Assembly: GCA_022787425.1 (NCBI GenBank)
Contig: JALFWB010000031.1
Span: 204,034-268,033 of the forward strand
Direction of reading: 5' to 3'
Length of the DNA stretch: 64,000 bases
DNA from: Akkermansia sp.
Lineage (GTDB): Bacteria > Verrucomicrobiota > Verrucomicrobiia > Verrucomicrobiales > Akkermansiaceae
The notes under the pieces were generated by a model. That model was not told the DNA's origin, did no database searches, and saw nothing but the letters and a program-made list of their open reading frames with translations. The stretch's first letter is position 1, and every line of letters starts with the position of its first letter. Positions 23,752 through 31,527 of the stretch are shown one piece after another. The position numbers were made by a program, and so were the translations under genes.

Positions 23752-24258
23752 TCAGTGGTGGCAGGTAGTGCAGGCCGTGGAGGCTTTCTTCTCCCGGTGG
23801 CACTGCAGGCAGGCGTCCATGGTAAAGCCGGCGGACTCCCCCGGGGTGGGGTGGCAGTGCGCGCAGTCCTGCCCGGCGAGCACCGTGTGGGCGCGGTGGT
23901 GAAAATGCACATGAGCGGGCAGGGGGGCCGTTCGAACCCAGCGCAGGGGCTCCCCCGTGTAGGCAGGGTGGTCCGGGTTGGCCGCCGCCTGCACGGGCAG
24001 CAGTCGCGGGTCCTCCGCAAGCAGATGCAGGTGGCAATCCAGGCAGCTCCCCGCAGAAGGCAGACCGGCCCCGGCAGCGCGCTCGGCATCCGTGTGACAA
24101 TGCAGGCAGGGTATACCCGCCGTCTCCGCATGCGTGGTGTGCGTGAAAGGAACCGGCTGCGCGGGAGCGTGGCGGTGCAAGCGGTAAGCCGCTGCATACA
24201 GCACACCCAGTGCTGCAAGCGCCACAGAGCAACCCCAAATGGTATGCACTTTACTCAT
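23752..24258 (-). CDS. pentaheme c-type cytochrome (cytochrome c3 / class III-like)
   Basis: 168 residues. An N-terminal anchor/signal helix (about 5-25) is followed by five CXXCH heme-attachment motifs: CLHCH, CLDCH, CAHCH, CLQCH and CTTCH, with extra His (FTHTTHAE, HFHHRAH) as likely distal ligands. It would carry electrons in the periplasm, held to the inner membrane. Pentaheme proteins of this size act as ActA-type or membrane-oxidoreductase subunits, but no partner genes are nearby. The start is ATG 24258; a GTG directly before it is an alternative. Confidence 0.88.
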   Translation of the reverse strand: MSKVHTIWGCSVALAALGVLYAAAYRLHRHAPAQPVPFTHTTHAETAGIPCLHCHTDAERAAGAGLPSAGSCLDCHLHLLAEDPRLLPVQAAANPDHPAYTGEPLRWVRTAPLPAHVHFHHRAHTVLAGQDCAHCHPTPGESAGFTMDACLQCHREKKASTACTTCHH

Positions 24259-24266
24259 CACCCTTG

Positions 24267-24303
24267 AAAAAAGAGCGCGCTCGGACGTACATCCAAGCGC
24301 GCT
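24267..24303 (-). terminator. terminator of the 40-aa lipoprotein gene
   Basis: AGCGCGCT repeated at both sides of a 14-nt loop (self-complementary arms), followed on the minus strand by a run of T. It lies just before the cytochrome start. Confidence 0.75.
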
Positions 24304-24339
24304 AAAGCAGTGTAAGGAGTTTTACCTCCCCTCGCTTGC

Positions 24340-24462
24340 TTACTTCTTAGCCTTGACGGGAGCAACCGGCTGGGGCTCCGGGGTGGTCGGCTGGGGCTGC
24401 TGCTGCTGCTGGCAGGAAACCAGAGCGGCGGCCGTAAGAGCGAGAATAGCGATGGTCTTCAT
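24340..24462 (-). CDS. 40-residue Gln/Pro-rich lipoprotein
   Basis: Small gene. The signal peptide MKTIAILALTAAALVSC ends in a lipobox (Cys17), followed by QQQQQPQPTTPEPQPVAPV and a basic end (KAKK). It resembles short envelope spacer lipoproteins in layout only; no function is assigned. A consensus-like promoter and its own terminator bracket it, which supports it being real and possibly abundant. Confidence 0.75.
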   Translation of the reverse strand: MKTIAILALTAAALVSCQQQQQPQPTTPEPQPVAPVKAKK

Positions 24463-24531
24463 ATTATCTTACTTACTTTTGAGGTTAATGACCTTCCGCC
24501 AACCCGGAATAGATTGGTGAGGTCGCGAATG

Positions 24532-24559
24532 AGTATACACCAAATCACGCCGACGTCAA
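24532..24559 (-). promoter_or_regulatory. promoter of the 40-aa lipoprotein gene
   Basis: TTGACG, 16 nt, TATACT; leader about 60 nt. Confidence 0.8.
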
Positions 24560-24626
24560 GTCTAAAATGCGTGTTTAGGTAAAAAAAATCAGGAAGAGTA
24601 AAAAAATTTGCCTTTGAAAGCAAAAT

Positions 24627-24661
24627 TTGCGCTTTTCACTCGGGGTAGAATATGCAACAAT
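24627..24661 (+). promoter_or_regulatory. mnmE promoter (weak match)
   Basis: Two overlapping options: TTGCGC-18 nt-TATGCA, or TTTTCA-17 nt-AACAAT ending 7 nt before the ATG at 24669. Confidence 0.4.
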
Positions 24662-24668
24662 AGGGGAA

Positions 24669-25994
24669 ATGAACGGAACAACCATTGCAGCGCGTGCGAC
24701 ACCGGACGGGGTAGGGGCCTTAGCCATCCTGCGCCTCAGCGGCCCGCAGGCCCATGATGTGGCGTCCGCCGCCTTGGGCGGCAAGCCCTTGCAGCCCCGC
24801 CTTGCGACCTTTGCCCGGGTGCGGGCGGAGGACGGCAGCGTGCTGGACGAAGTGGTGGCCACCTACTTTGCGGCCCCCGCCAGTTTTACGGGCGAGGACG
24901 TGGTCGAAATCTCCTGCCACGGCGGCATCCTCGTCACGGAGCGCGTGCTGGAGCGCCTCTTCGCCTGTGGGGCTGTTCCGGCGGAGCCCGGCGAGTTCTC
25001 CCGCCGCGCCTTCGAGAACGGCAAGCTCGACCTCACCCGGGCGGAGGCCATCATGGACATCATCCACGCCGGGAGCGACCTCGCCCTGCGCGCGGCTCAG
25101 CACCAGCTGCAGGGCGCCATCGCCGACAGGGTGCAGGTCACGCTGGATGGCTTGATTGACGTTGCGGCCCATGTGACCGCCTACATTGACTTTCCGGAGG
25201 AGGACATCCCCCCCGCCACGGTGGAGAGCCTGGGCGGGCAACTGCAGGCCGCGGAGGAGCAGGTGAATGCGCTGTTGGCTACGGCGGAGGGCGGGCGTTT
25301 GCTCCGCGAGGGGGTGCGCACGGTCATCGTCGGTGCCCCGAATGTGGGCAAATCCAGCTTGCTGAACATGCTGCTGGGTTACGACCGCGCCATCGTCAGC
25401 GACCGCGCCGGCACCACGCGCGACACCATCGAGGCCCCCCTCAGCCTCGGCGGTCTCTGCCTGCGTCTCATCGACACAGCGGGGCTGCACAGCAGCGAGG
25501 ACAGCTTGGAGCAATGCGGCATGGAGCGCAGCCGCCGGGCCCTCGCCGCCGCCGACCTGGTGCTGGAGGTAGCGGATGTGTCGCAGCCGCCGGTACCCCT
25601 TCCGCCCCCGCCACCCGGGGCGCATAGCCTGCTCGTGCTCAACAAGGCGGATTTGCCGGAGCACCCCGCCTGGGCGGGCAAGCCCGGCATCCGCATTTCC
25701 TGCGCGCAGGGCAGGGGGCGGGAGGACCTCGGGCAGGCCATTCGCAGCCTCTTCCTGCGCAGCCTGGGGGAGGCCGACACCGTGGCTGCCGTCAACACGC
25801 GCCACCGCTTCGCCCTGCAACAGGCCGCCGAGGCCCTCCGCCGCGCTCGGGCAGGATTGTTCGCGGGGGAGAGTCCGGATCTCATTGACATCGACCTGCA
25901 TGAGGCGCTGGATGCCCTCGGCAGCATCACCGGACGGGTGGATACGGAGGACATCTTGGACCGCGTGTTTTCGACCTTCTGCCTGGGCAAGTAG
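24669..25994 (+). CDS. mnmE: tRNA modification GTPase MnmE
   Basis: 441 residues. It has an N-terminal tetrahydrofolate-binding domain (about 1-118), a helical domain, and an inserted GTPase domain with G1 GAPNVGKSS, G2/G3 GTTRDT and DTAGL, and G4 NKAD. It ends in CLGK, the family's C-terminal Cys motif. With MnmG it modifies the wobble uridine of certain tRNAs. mnmG is not in the window. mnmE is often near the replication origin in bacteria, in line with the nearby DnaA boxes and parS-like sites. A start at 24627 would place the promoter inside the gene, so ATG 24669 is chosen. Confidence 0.95.
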   Translation: MNGTTIAARATPDGVGALAILRLSGPQAHDVASAALGGKPLQPRLATFARVRAEDGSVLDEVVATYFAAPASFTGEDVVEISCHGGILVTERVLERLFACGAVPAEPGEFSRRAFENGKLDLTRAEAIMDIIHAGSDLALRAAQHQLQGAIADRVQVTLDGLIDVAAHVTAYIDFPEEDIPPATVESLGGQLQAAEEQVNALLATAEGGRLLREGVRTVIVGAPNVGKSSLLNMLLGYDRAIVSDRAGTTRDTIEAPLSLGGLCLRLIDTAGLHSSEDSLEQCGMERSRRALAAADLVLEVADVSQPPVPLPPPPPGAHSLLVLNKADLPEHPAWAGKPGIRISCAQGRGREDLGQAIRSLFLRSLGEADTVAAVNTRHRFALQQAAEALRRARAGLFAGESPDLIDIDLHEALDALGSITGRVDTEDILDRVFSTFCLGK

Positions 25995-26006
25995 CGCAAA
26001 AGGGTA

Positions 26007-26040
26007 GGGGGCAAGGACCGCATCAGCCCTTGCCCCCTTG
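26007..26040. terminator. shared terminator between mnmE and the M3 peptidase
   Basis: Stem AGGGGGCAAGG / CCTTGCCCCCTT between convergent genes, T-rich on the plus side (weak) and an A run on the other. Confidence 0.7.
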
Positions 26041-26059
26041 TGTCAGAGTCGTCTGCGGT

Positions 26060-28261
26060 TTATTCCGCCGGCAGCAGCCCCTGCGATTGCAGCAGAGCGT
26101 CCGGATTCGGGTCGCGGCCCATGAAGTCGCGGTACACCTCATCCGCGGGCTTGCTGTCGCCCTTGGAGAGCACCGCCTCGCGGTAGGCGGCACCGGTGGC
26201 GGCATTCATCACGCCCTCCTTCTTGAAGCGCGTAAAGGCGTCCGCAGCCAGCACCTCGGCCCACTTGTAGGAGTAGTAACCGCCGGCATAGCCGCCGTTG
26301 ATGCAGTGCGTCAGGTTGCGCATGATGGAGTGGGAGTCCACGGTCATCGGGATGCGCCAGGGACGCAGCAGCTCGCTCGTCGCAGCGTCCAGGTCTTTGC
26401 CCGCAAAGCTCGCGGCGTAGTTGGTGTGCATCTCCAAGTCCAGCTTGGCCAGGCAAAGCTGCCCCATGTTGTCCGTAGCGGGCATAAAGTAGCGGGCGGC
26501 CAGCATCTTGCGCATCAGCTCCTCCGGCAGGGCCTCGCCGCTCTCGTAGTGCTTGGCGATGAGCTTCAGTCCCTCGGGCTCCCAGGTCCAGTTCTCGTTC
26601 AGCTGGCTGGGCAGCTCCACGAAGTCCCAGGCCACGTGGGTGCCCATGTGGCTCAGCACCTTGGAGTCGGCCAGCATGCAGTGCATCATGTGCCCGAACT
26701 CGTGGAAGATGGTCTCCACATCGTAGTGGGTCAGCAGGGCGGGCTTGTCCGCCGTGGGGGCGGTCAGGTTACCGCAGAGGGTAGCCAAGTGCGGCTCGTG
26801 CGGCTTGTTCTCGGTAGCGGGGGTGCCGTAGCGCATGCTCATCACCCAGGCACCGGCGCGCTTGCTGGCGCGGGGGTACAGGTCTGTGTAGAAGGAACCC
26901 AGGTGCGCGCCGGTCTTGTTATCCACCACCTTGTAGAGCTTCACCTGCGGGTGCCACACCTCGATCTTGCCCTCGGGGCAGGTCTCGCCGGGTTGCAGGC
27001 AGACGGTGGGCAGCTCGGTGTAGGTCACATCATACAGGTGGGAGAAGATGCGGAACATGCCGTCGATCACCTGCTCCATGGGCAGGTAGGGGCGCAGGGT
27101 CTCGGGGTCGAAGTCGTAGAGTTCCTTCGCCATCTTGCGGGAGTAGAAGAAGCGGTCCCAGGGGTTCAGTTTCGTGACGGTCTCTCCCTTGCAGCGGGAA
27201 ACGAAGGCCAGGAAGTCGGCGCATTCTTTGTCGAAGGCGGGTTTCAGGCGCTGCATCATGCCGTCCACAAAGGCCACGGCGTTGGCGGAGTTGCGCACCA
27301 TGCGGCGGGCGGTCATCAGGTCGCAGTAGTTGCCGAAGCCCAGCAGCTCGGCGAGCTCTTGGCGCAGCACCATGATGCGGGCCACGATGTCCGCCGTGTC
27401 GGTCTCCCCGCCGCAGCCGATGCGGTCGCGTGCCTCCCACACCTTGCGGCGGGTGGCTTCCACGGTGCAGTCGCGCAGCACATCGCCGCAGGAGGAGAAG
27501 TCCAGGGTGATGAGCCACTGCGGGTTCTCTTTGCTGCCGTAGCCGGCGGCCAGGGCTGCCCCGGCGGCGCGCTCCAGCCAGGAGTCGCTCAGGCCGGCGA
27601 GTTCGGTCTTGTCGGTCACCACCCACTTCCAGGCGTTGGTGGAGTCGAGTACTCGCTTGGAGAAGTCATGCCGCAGCATGGTCATCTCTTTCTGGATCTC
27701 CATCTTGCGGGCTTTCTTGTCGGCGGGCAGGTCGGCACCGCTGTCGCGGAATCCGTCTACCACCTGCTGTACAAAGCGTTGGTGCTCGGCGTCCAGTTGC
27801 TTCACCCAGGGTTGGGCGGCGGCGTTCTTGACCACGTTCCACAGCTGCTCGTTGGAGGTCACGCCGGAGCTGAACTCGGTGAGTTCCGGCAGCAGGGTTT
27901 CCTGTGCCTCACGCAGGGCAGGGCTGTCCATTACGGAGCCCAGGTGGGCCAGCAGGCTCTCCGCGCGGTCTAGGTCTTCGCCCATCATCTCGTAGGCGGC
28001 AAAGACGTTCTCGTAGGTCGCTTCCTCGGGTTTCACGCGGCAGATGGCTTCCAGGGCGGCCTTCGCTTTGCCCAGGGCCAGGCGTACATCCACCACGCCG
28101 CGCTCGGGGGTCAACTGTGACCAAGCGGGGTACATGGCGGTGCTCAGGTACGGATGCTGCTGCACCTGTGCCGGCGCACCCGCTGCTGCTTCCTCGGCCT
28201 GCAGGGCCGGCATCATGGCCAGTCCGCATGCCATTGCTATCAGTAGCTTCTTGGTTTTCAT
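26060..28261 (-). CDS. exported M3-family metallopeptidase (oligopeptidase)
   Basis: 733 residues. A signal peptide (MKTKKLLIAMACGLAMMPALQAEEA) precedes a full M3 peptidase fold, with the zinc motif HEFGHMMH near residue 519 and the downstream Glu region (SQLNENW). M3 enzymes (oligopeptidase A, Dcp) cleave short peptides. Most are cytosolic, so a signal peptide points to periplasmic peptide digestion, as in some gut bacteria. A purine-rich GGAGAGG precedes the ATG. It may be transcribed with the gene at 28348, 86 nt upstream. Confidence 0.92.
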   Translation of the reverse strand: MKTKKLLIAMACGLAMMPALQAEEAAAGAPAQVQQHPYLSTAMYPAWSQLTPERGVVDVRLALGKAKAALEAICRVKPEEATYENVFAAYEMMGEDLDRAESLLAHLGSVMDSPALREAQETLLPELTEFSSGVTSNEQLWNVVKNAAAQPWVKQLDAEHQRFVQQVVDGFRDSGADLPADKKARKMEIQKEMTMLRHDFSKRVLDSTNAWKWVVTDKTELAGLSDSWLERAAGAALAAGYGSKENPQWLITLDFSSCGDVLRDCTVEATRRKVWEARDRIGCGGETDTADIVARIMVLRQELAELLGFGNYCDLMTARRMVRNSANAVAFVDGMMQRLKPAFDKECADFLAFVSRCKGETVTKLNPWDRFFYSRKMAKELYDFDPETLRPYLPMEQVIDGMFRIFSHLYDVTYTELPTVCLQPGETCPEGKIEVWHPQVKLYKVVDNKTGAHLGSFYTDLYPRASKRAGAWVMSMRYGTPATENKPHEPHLATLCGNLTAPTADKPALLTHYDVETIFHEFGHMMHCMLADSKVLSHMGTHVAWDFVELPSQLNENWTWEPEGLKLIAKHYESGEALPEELMRKMLAARYFMPATDNMGQLCLAKLDLEMHTNYAASFAGKDLDAATSELLRPWRIPMTVDSHSIMRNLTHCINGGYAGGYYSYKWAEVLAADAFTRFKKEGVMNAATGAAYREAVLSKGDSKPADEVYRDFMGRDPNPDALLQSQGLLPAE

Positions 28262-28347
28262 ATGCTACCCTCTCCTACGCGCGCCCGCGCCCGATTCTTT
28301 CATTCAATTCGCCCCCGGGCCCGCCGATGACGCAGAAAGGGCGCGCT

Positions 28348-28824
28348 TCATTCCACCTCGGAGAAGTCGAAGTTGCGGGAGGCGTGGGGCAGGGGGGCGC
28401 GGTGCCGGGAGTCCCAGAGCAGCAGCAGCATCGCGCCGAGTATGAGGATGCGGATGGTGATGTCCTGCGGGTAGTTGATCACATCGTGCTCCGCCCCGAA
28501 GCAATTGCAGGACAGCGACAGCCCCCGCGCCCAAGCCTGAATATAGAGAATAACAAAGACGGAGGTCATGATGACGGCCCAGACCGTCGCTCCGCGATAT
28601 TCCAGGCGAAAAATCAGGCAGACCGCCACGATGATTTCCATCGCTACCCCGGTACACGCCAAGGGCATGGAGAAGAACTCCGGCAGAATGTTGCTGCGCG
28701 TCAGAAACTCCGCCGTCGTGCCCAGATCCGTCACCTTCGCTATGCCCGTATACAGAAAGAAAATCCCCATGGAAATCCGGAGAATAAACAGCATGCTGCG
28801 TACAATGGCGGGGATCTCTTTCAT
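28348..28824 (-). CDS. MauE/DoxX-like integral membrane protein
   Basis: 158 residues with four predicted helices (about 8-28, 50-70, 77-97, 118-136). The N-terminal RISMGIFFLYTGIAKVTD is typical of the DoxX/MauE group, and a CNCFG motif sits in the third loop. MauE-type proteins help maturation or disulfide handling of periplasmic redox proteins. The substrate here is unknown. The ATG at 28824 is 6 nt from a strong -10, so earlier in-frame starts are excluded. Confidence 0.78.
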   Translation of the reverse strand: MKEIPAIVRSMLFILRISMGIFFLYTGIAKVTDLGTTAEFLTRSNILPEFFSMPLACTGVAMEIIVAVCLIFRLEYRGATVWAVIMTSVFVILYIQAWARGLSLSCNCFGAEHDVINYPQDITIRILILGAMLLLLWDSRHRAPLPHASRNFDFSEVE

Positions 28825-28830
28825 GCGCCT

Positions 28831-28859
28831 ATTGTAGCGCACAAAGCTCCCCTTCGCAA
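28831..28859 (-). promoter_or_regulatory. promoter of the MauE-like gene
   Basis: TTGCGA, 17 nt, TACAAT, ending 6 nt before the ATG. Confidence 0.8.
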
Positions 28860-29037
28860 GGCTTTTTCCTGCCCCGCTACCCACCCAACCATGCTCCGCG
28901 CCAAGAAGTCTCCCACCCCCTTATGTCCAAAACTCCATTCAACTTCCAATTTCTCCACCTTCAAACCACTACAGCGGCATGCAGGACTTGAAGGAGACTT
29001 CGCACCGCTGTGATGGTAGGGGCGGTTTTATGGGGGT

Positions 29038-29235
29038 GACGCGGAATTTTAGGAATGAAGGGAAAGGGGAAGGTTGTACGGGGCTTTGCTTGTGACTTCC
29101 TAGGGCTATCGTAGTAGGTTTCTTGAGGCCTTTTTGTTAAATTTTCTTTAGCTACCTATGATGAATTTGCCTTGAATTCTCGTCAAAGAACAGTATGATA
29201 TTCAAGTTTCCGAATCTTCCTGAATTTCCGCGTCC
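29038..29235. repeat. dispersed inverted-repeat element R1, copy 2 (full)
   Basis: 198 bp, GACGCGGAATTTTAGGAA at the left and the inverted GGACGCGGAAATTCAGGAA at the right end; the interior aligns with copy 1 (2329-2510). It lies in the 28860-29308 gap, which otherwise shows nothing I can assign. Confidence 0.78.
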
Positions 29236-29308
29236 CCTCCACTCTCGCTCCCTGCTATCAAAGCGGTGTGAAGTCTGAAACAGCCCCGGCGCAGCTTTTG
29301 CTTCTGTG

Positions 29309-29758
29309 TCAGCATCCTTCTTGGCGGGCGAGGAAAATGCTGTTGATGGCATCGAATTGATAGACCGGGCCCGGGGTGCCCCGGGTGGCGGATTGCTCGA
29401 TGGCGTTGTAGTACTCAATCTTGCGGTCGAGGAAGCGGAGGCTGCGCTCAAGCTCCTCTTTTTGGCGGTTGAGACGCTCGGCCGTGCGGAGGAGCAGCTC
29501 GCGGCGTTCGGGCACGGTGGATTCACCTTCCTCGACCAGCTCGAAGTAGTGCTTCATCTCCGGCAGCTCCAAGCCGGCGTTGCGCAGGCAGCGGATGGTG
29601 AAGCAGCGGTTCAGCTCTGCCTTGCCGTAGCAGCGGTTACCGGCGGCGTCGCGCGGCACGGGCGGGATGATGCCTTCCTGCTCATAAAAACGCAGCGTGG
29701 GGACGGAAAAACCGGTGGCCTGAGCTGCCCGGGCAATGCTGATGCTCTCCTCTTGCAT
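29309..29758 (-). CDS. MerR-family transcriptional regulator
   Basis: 149 residues: winged helix-turn-helix (SIARAAQATGFSVPTLRFYEQEGII), then the usual dimer coiled coil (about 80-120). There is no Cys set typical of metal sensors apart from scattered residues, so the effector is unknown; the layout (MerR divergent from oxidoreductase-type genes) suits an electrophile or redox sensor. A perfect operator-like palindrome lies in the divergent promoter region. The ATG is 7 nt from the -10. Confidence 0.9.
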   Translation of the reverse strand: MQEESISIARAAQATGFSVPTLRFYEQEGIIPPVPRDAAGNRCYGKAELNRCFTIRCLRNAGLELPEMKHYFELVEEGESTVPERRELLLRTAERLNRQKEELERSLRFLDRKIEYYNAIEQSATRGTPGPVYQFDAINSIFLARQEGC

Positions 29759-29765
29759 GCCCTCA

Positions 29766-29794
29766 TCATAGAGGAAGCGGGGGCTTATGGCAAG
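29766..29794 (-). promoter_or_regulatory. MerR gene promoter
   Basis: TTGCCA, 17 nt, TATGAT, ending 7 nt before the ATG at 29758. Confidence 0.7.
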
Positions 29795-29820
29795 TTTTTT
29801 TCAAAAAAGAAAAAAAGTTC

Positions 29821-29850
29821 TTGCCCTAAAGTGACTTTAGGGCCTACCAT
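29821..29850 (+). promoter_or_regulatory. MerR-controlled promoter with operator palindrome
   Basis: TTGCCC, 18 nt, TACCAT, with the perfect palindrome GCCCTAAAGT-G-ACTTTAGGGC (29823-29843) filling the spacer, the classic place for a MerR operator. The following gene starts 7 nt after the -10. Confidence 0.75.
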
Positions 29851-29857
29851 GTAGGAA

Positions 29858-30919
29858 ATGAGCCACTTCATCACACTCACTTGCCTGGCCGCTCTCGGCT
29901 TCATGAGCGCGCAGGCGGAAACAACAAACAACAAGATGCCCATCATGAACGAGCATTCAACGACACAAGAGGCCCTCACCCCCGGGGAGCAGGCCCTGAC
30001 GGCAGCGGCGGCGTACGCTGCGAGCGGAAATCAGGCCGGGCTTCGGCAGGCCGTCATCTGCGGCTTCGAGTGCGGCGTCACGGTCAACGAGTTCCGGGAA
30101 ATCCTGGTGCAGGTCTACGCGTACTGCGGCTTCCCCCGCGCGCTGAATGCGCTGCAAACCCTGATGCAGACCGTGGAGGAACGCGGAAACCGCGACACGG
30201 TGGGGGCCGAACCGGGGCCGAGGCCCGAGGGAGATTCCCGCGTCTTCGGGGCGGACAACCAAACCGAGCTGGTCGGCCGCAGAGTGGAGGGGAAGCTGTT
30301 TGACTTCGCCCCGGCCATCGATGAGTACCTCAAGGCGCACCTCTTCGGCGACATTTTCGCCCGGGATAACGTGAGCTGGCGGACCCGCGAGATGGCGACC
30401 ATCGCCATGCTGGCCGTGCGCGACGGCGTGGAAAGCCAGCTGAAGAGCCACGTTGCCATCGGCAAACACAACGGCCTGACGGATGAGCAGGTGGATGCTA
30501 TCCTGAAGATTGCCTCGCGCACGAAGGCGGAGAATGTCCTCTTCGGCTTCGGCGAGGAGAATTCGGCCTATGCGGCCTACTTCAGCGGAGCGAGCTACCT
30601 CAATCGGCTGAATACGGAGGGGGTCGGCATCGCGAACGTGACCTTCGAGCCCGGCTGCCGCAACAACTGGCACATTCACCGGGGCGGCGGCCAAATCCTC
30701 ATGGTGGTCTCGGGGCGCGGCTGGTACTGCGAGTGGGGCAAACCCGCGCAGGAGCTCAAGCCGGGGGATGTCGTCAACATCCGCCCCGGAGTGAAGCATT
30801 GGCATGGTGCGGCGGCGGACAGCTGGTTCACGCACGTGGCCATTGCCGTGCCGGCGGAGAACGCTTCGACCGAGTGGTTGGAGCCGGTGGATGAGGCGGA
30901 GTACGGCCTGTTGAAATAA
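29858..30919 (+). CDS. exported double CMD-cupin protein
   Basis: 353 residues. A signal peptide (to about MSAQAE, residue 21) precedes two carboxymuconolactone-decarboxylase-type (AhpD-like) domains (about 40-115 and 145-230) and a C-terminal cupin barrel (about 250-345) with metal-binding His in NNWHIHRGGG and KHWHGAA. The first CMD domain carries CGFECG but no clear CxxC. It is the first gene of a MerR-controlled operon with a flavodoxin and an alpha/beta hydrolase, suggesting handling of an electrophile or quinone-like compound outside the cytosol. The reaction is unknown. Confidence 0.82.
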   Translation: MSHFITLTCLAALGFMSAQAETTNNKMPIMNEHSTTQEALTPGEQALTAAAAYAASGNQAGLRQAVICGFECGVTVNEFREILVQVYAYCGFPRALNALQTLMQTVEERGNRDTVGAEPGPRPEGDSRVFGADNQTELVGRRVEGKLFDFAPAIDEYLKAHLFGDIFARDNVSWRTREMATIAMLAVRDGVESQLKSHVAIGKHNGLTDEQVDAILKIASRTKAENVLFGFGEENSAYAAYFSGASYLNRLNTEGVGIANVTFEPGCRNNWHIHRGGGQILMVVSGRGWYCEWGKPAQELKPGDVVNIRPGVKHWHGAAADSWFTHVAIAVPAENASTEWLEPVDEAEYGLLK

Positions 30920-30942
30920 GAATCCCTGACCTATCAAATATA

Positions 30943-31521
30943 ATGAGCAAACGTTTATTCAGATGTTTCGCCGGATTGACATCTGCCCTCATGGCTGCAT
31001 CCTGCTACGGAGACAGCGGGGCAGGGGCGGCGCAGGCTTCAGAGCCGGGGCATGTGCTGGTGGCCTATTTCAGTTGGAGCGGTACCACCGAGAGAGTCGC
31101 AAAGACCATTGCGGCGGAAACGGGGGGTGACCTGTTCCGTATCGAGACGAAAGAGGCGTATCCCGCCCATTACAGCGAATGCGCGGATTCGGCACAGCGA
31201 CAGCAGGAGCAGAAGGTTCATCCTGCCCTCAGGGGAAGGGTGGAGCATATGGAGAAGTACGACCTGATTTTCATCGGCTGCCCGGTGTGGTGGGGGTCGG
31301 CCCCGATGGCCATTCACACGTTCTTATCGGATTCCGGATATAACCTGAAGGGTAAGACCATTGTGCCTTTCTGTACCTACGGGGGAGACTCTGCGGGGGA
31401 GACGCTGACAGATATCGTTAAACTCACGCCGGACTCGGAGCATATGAAAGGCTACGGGGATTCCGGGTACAATGCAAGGCGCATCAAACAATGGCTTCGT
31501 TCCATAAACATCATCAAATAA
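30943..31521 (+). CDS. exported flavodoxin (lipoprotein-like)
   Basis: 192 residues. The N-terminus ends in a lipobox-like AASC (Cys21), then a flavodoxin fold with the FMN phosphate loop FSWSGTTERVA (about 44-54), GCPVWWGSAP and CTYGGDSAGE. It would be an FMN protein moving electrons or reducing quinones. An exported flavodoxin is unusual, but this type (often annotated as flavodoxin family, next to CMD-cupin genes) is known in gut bacteria. It lies 23 nt after the CMD-cupin gene and 6 nt before the hydrolase. Confidence 0.85.
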   Translation: MSKRLFRCFAGLTSALMAASCYGDSGAGAAQASEPGHVLVAYFSWSGTTERVAKTIAAETGGDLFRIETKEAYPAHYSECADSAQRQQEQKVHPALRGRVEHMEKYDLIFIGCPVWWGSAPMAIHTFLSDSGYNLKGKTIVPFCTYGGDSAGETLTDIVKLTPDSEHMKGYGDSGYNARRIKQWLRSINIIK

Positions 31522-31527
31522 CCAACC

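Noticed and set aside
26030..27973. Long open frame on the plus strand opposite the M3 peptidase gene
   Set aside because: High-GC antisense shadow: low-complexity His/Gly/Val-rich translation, no promoter or domain, fully inside a well-supported gene.
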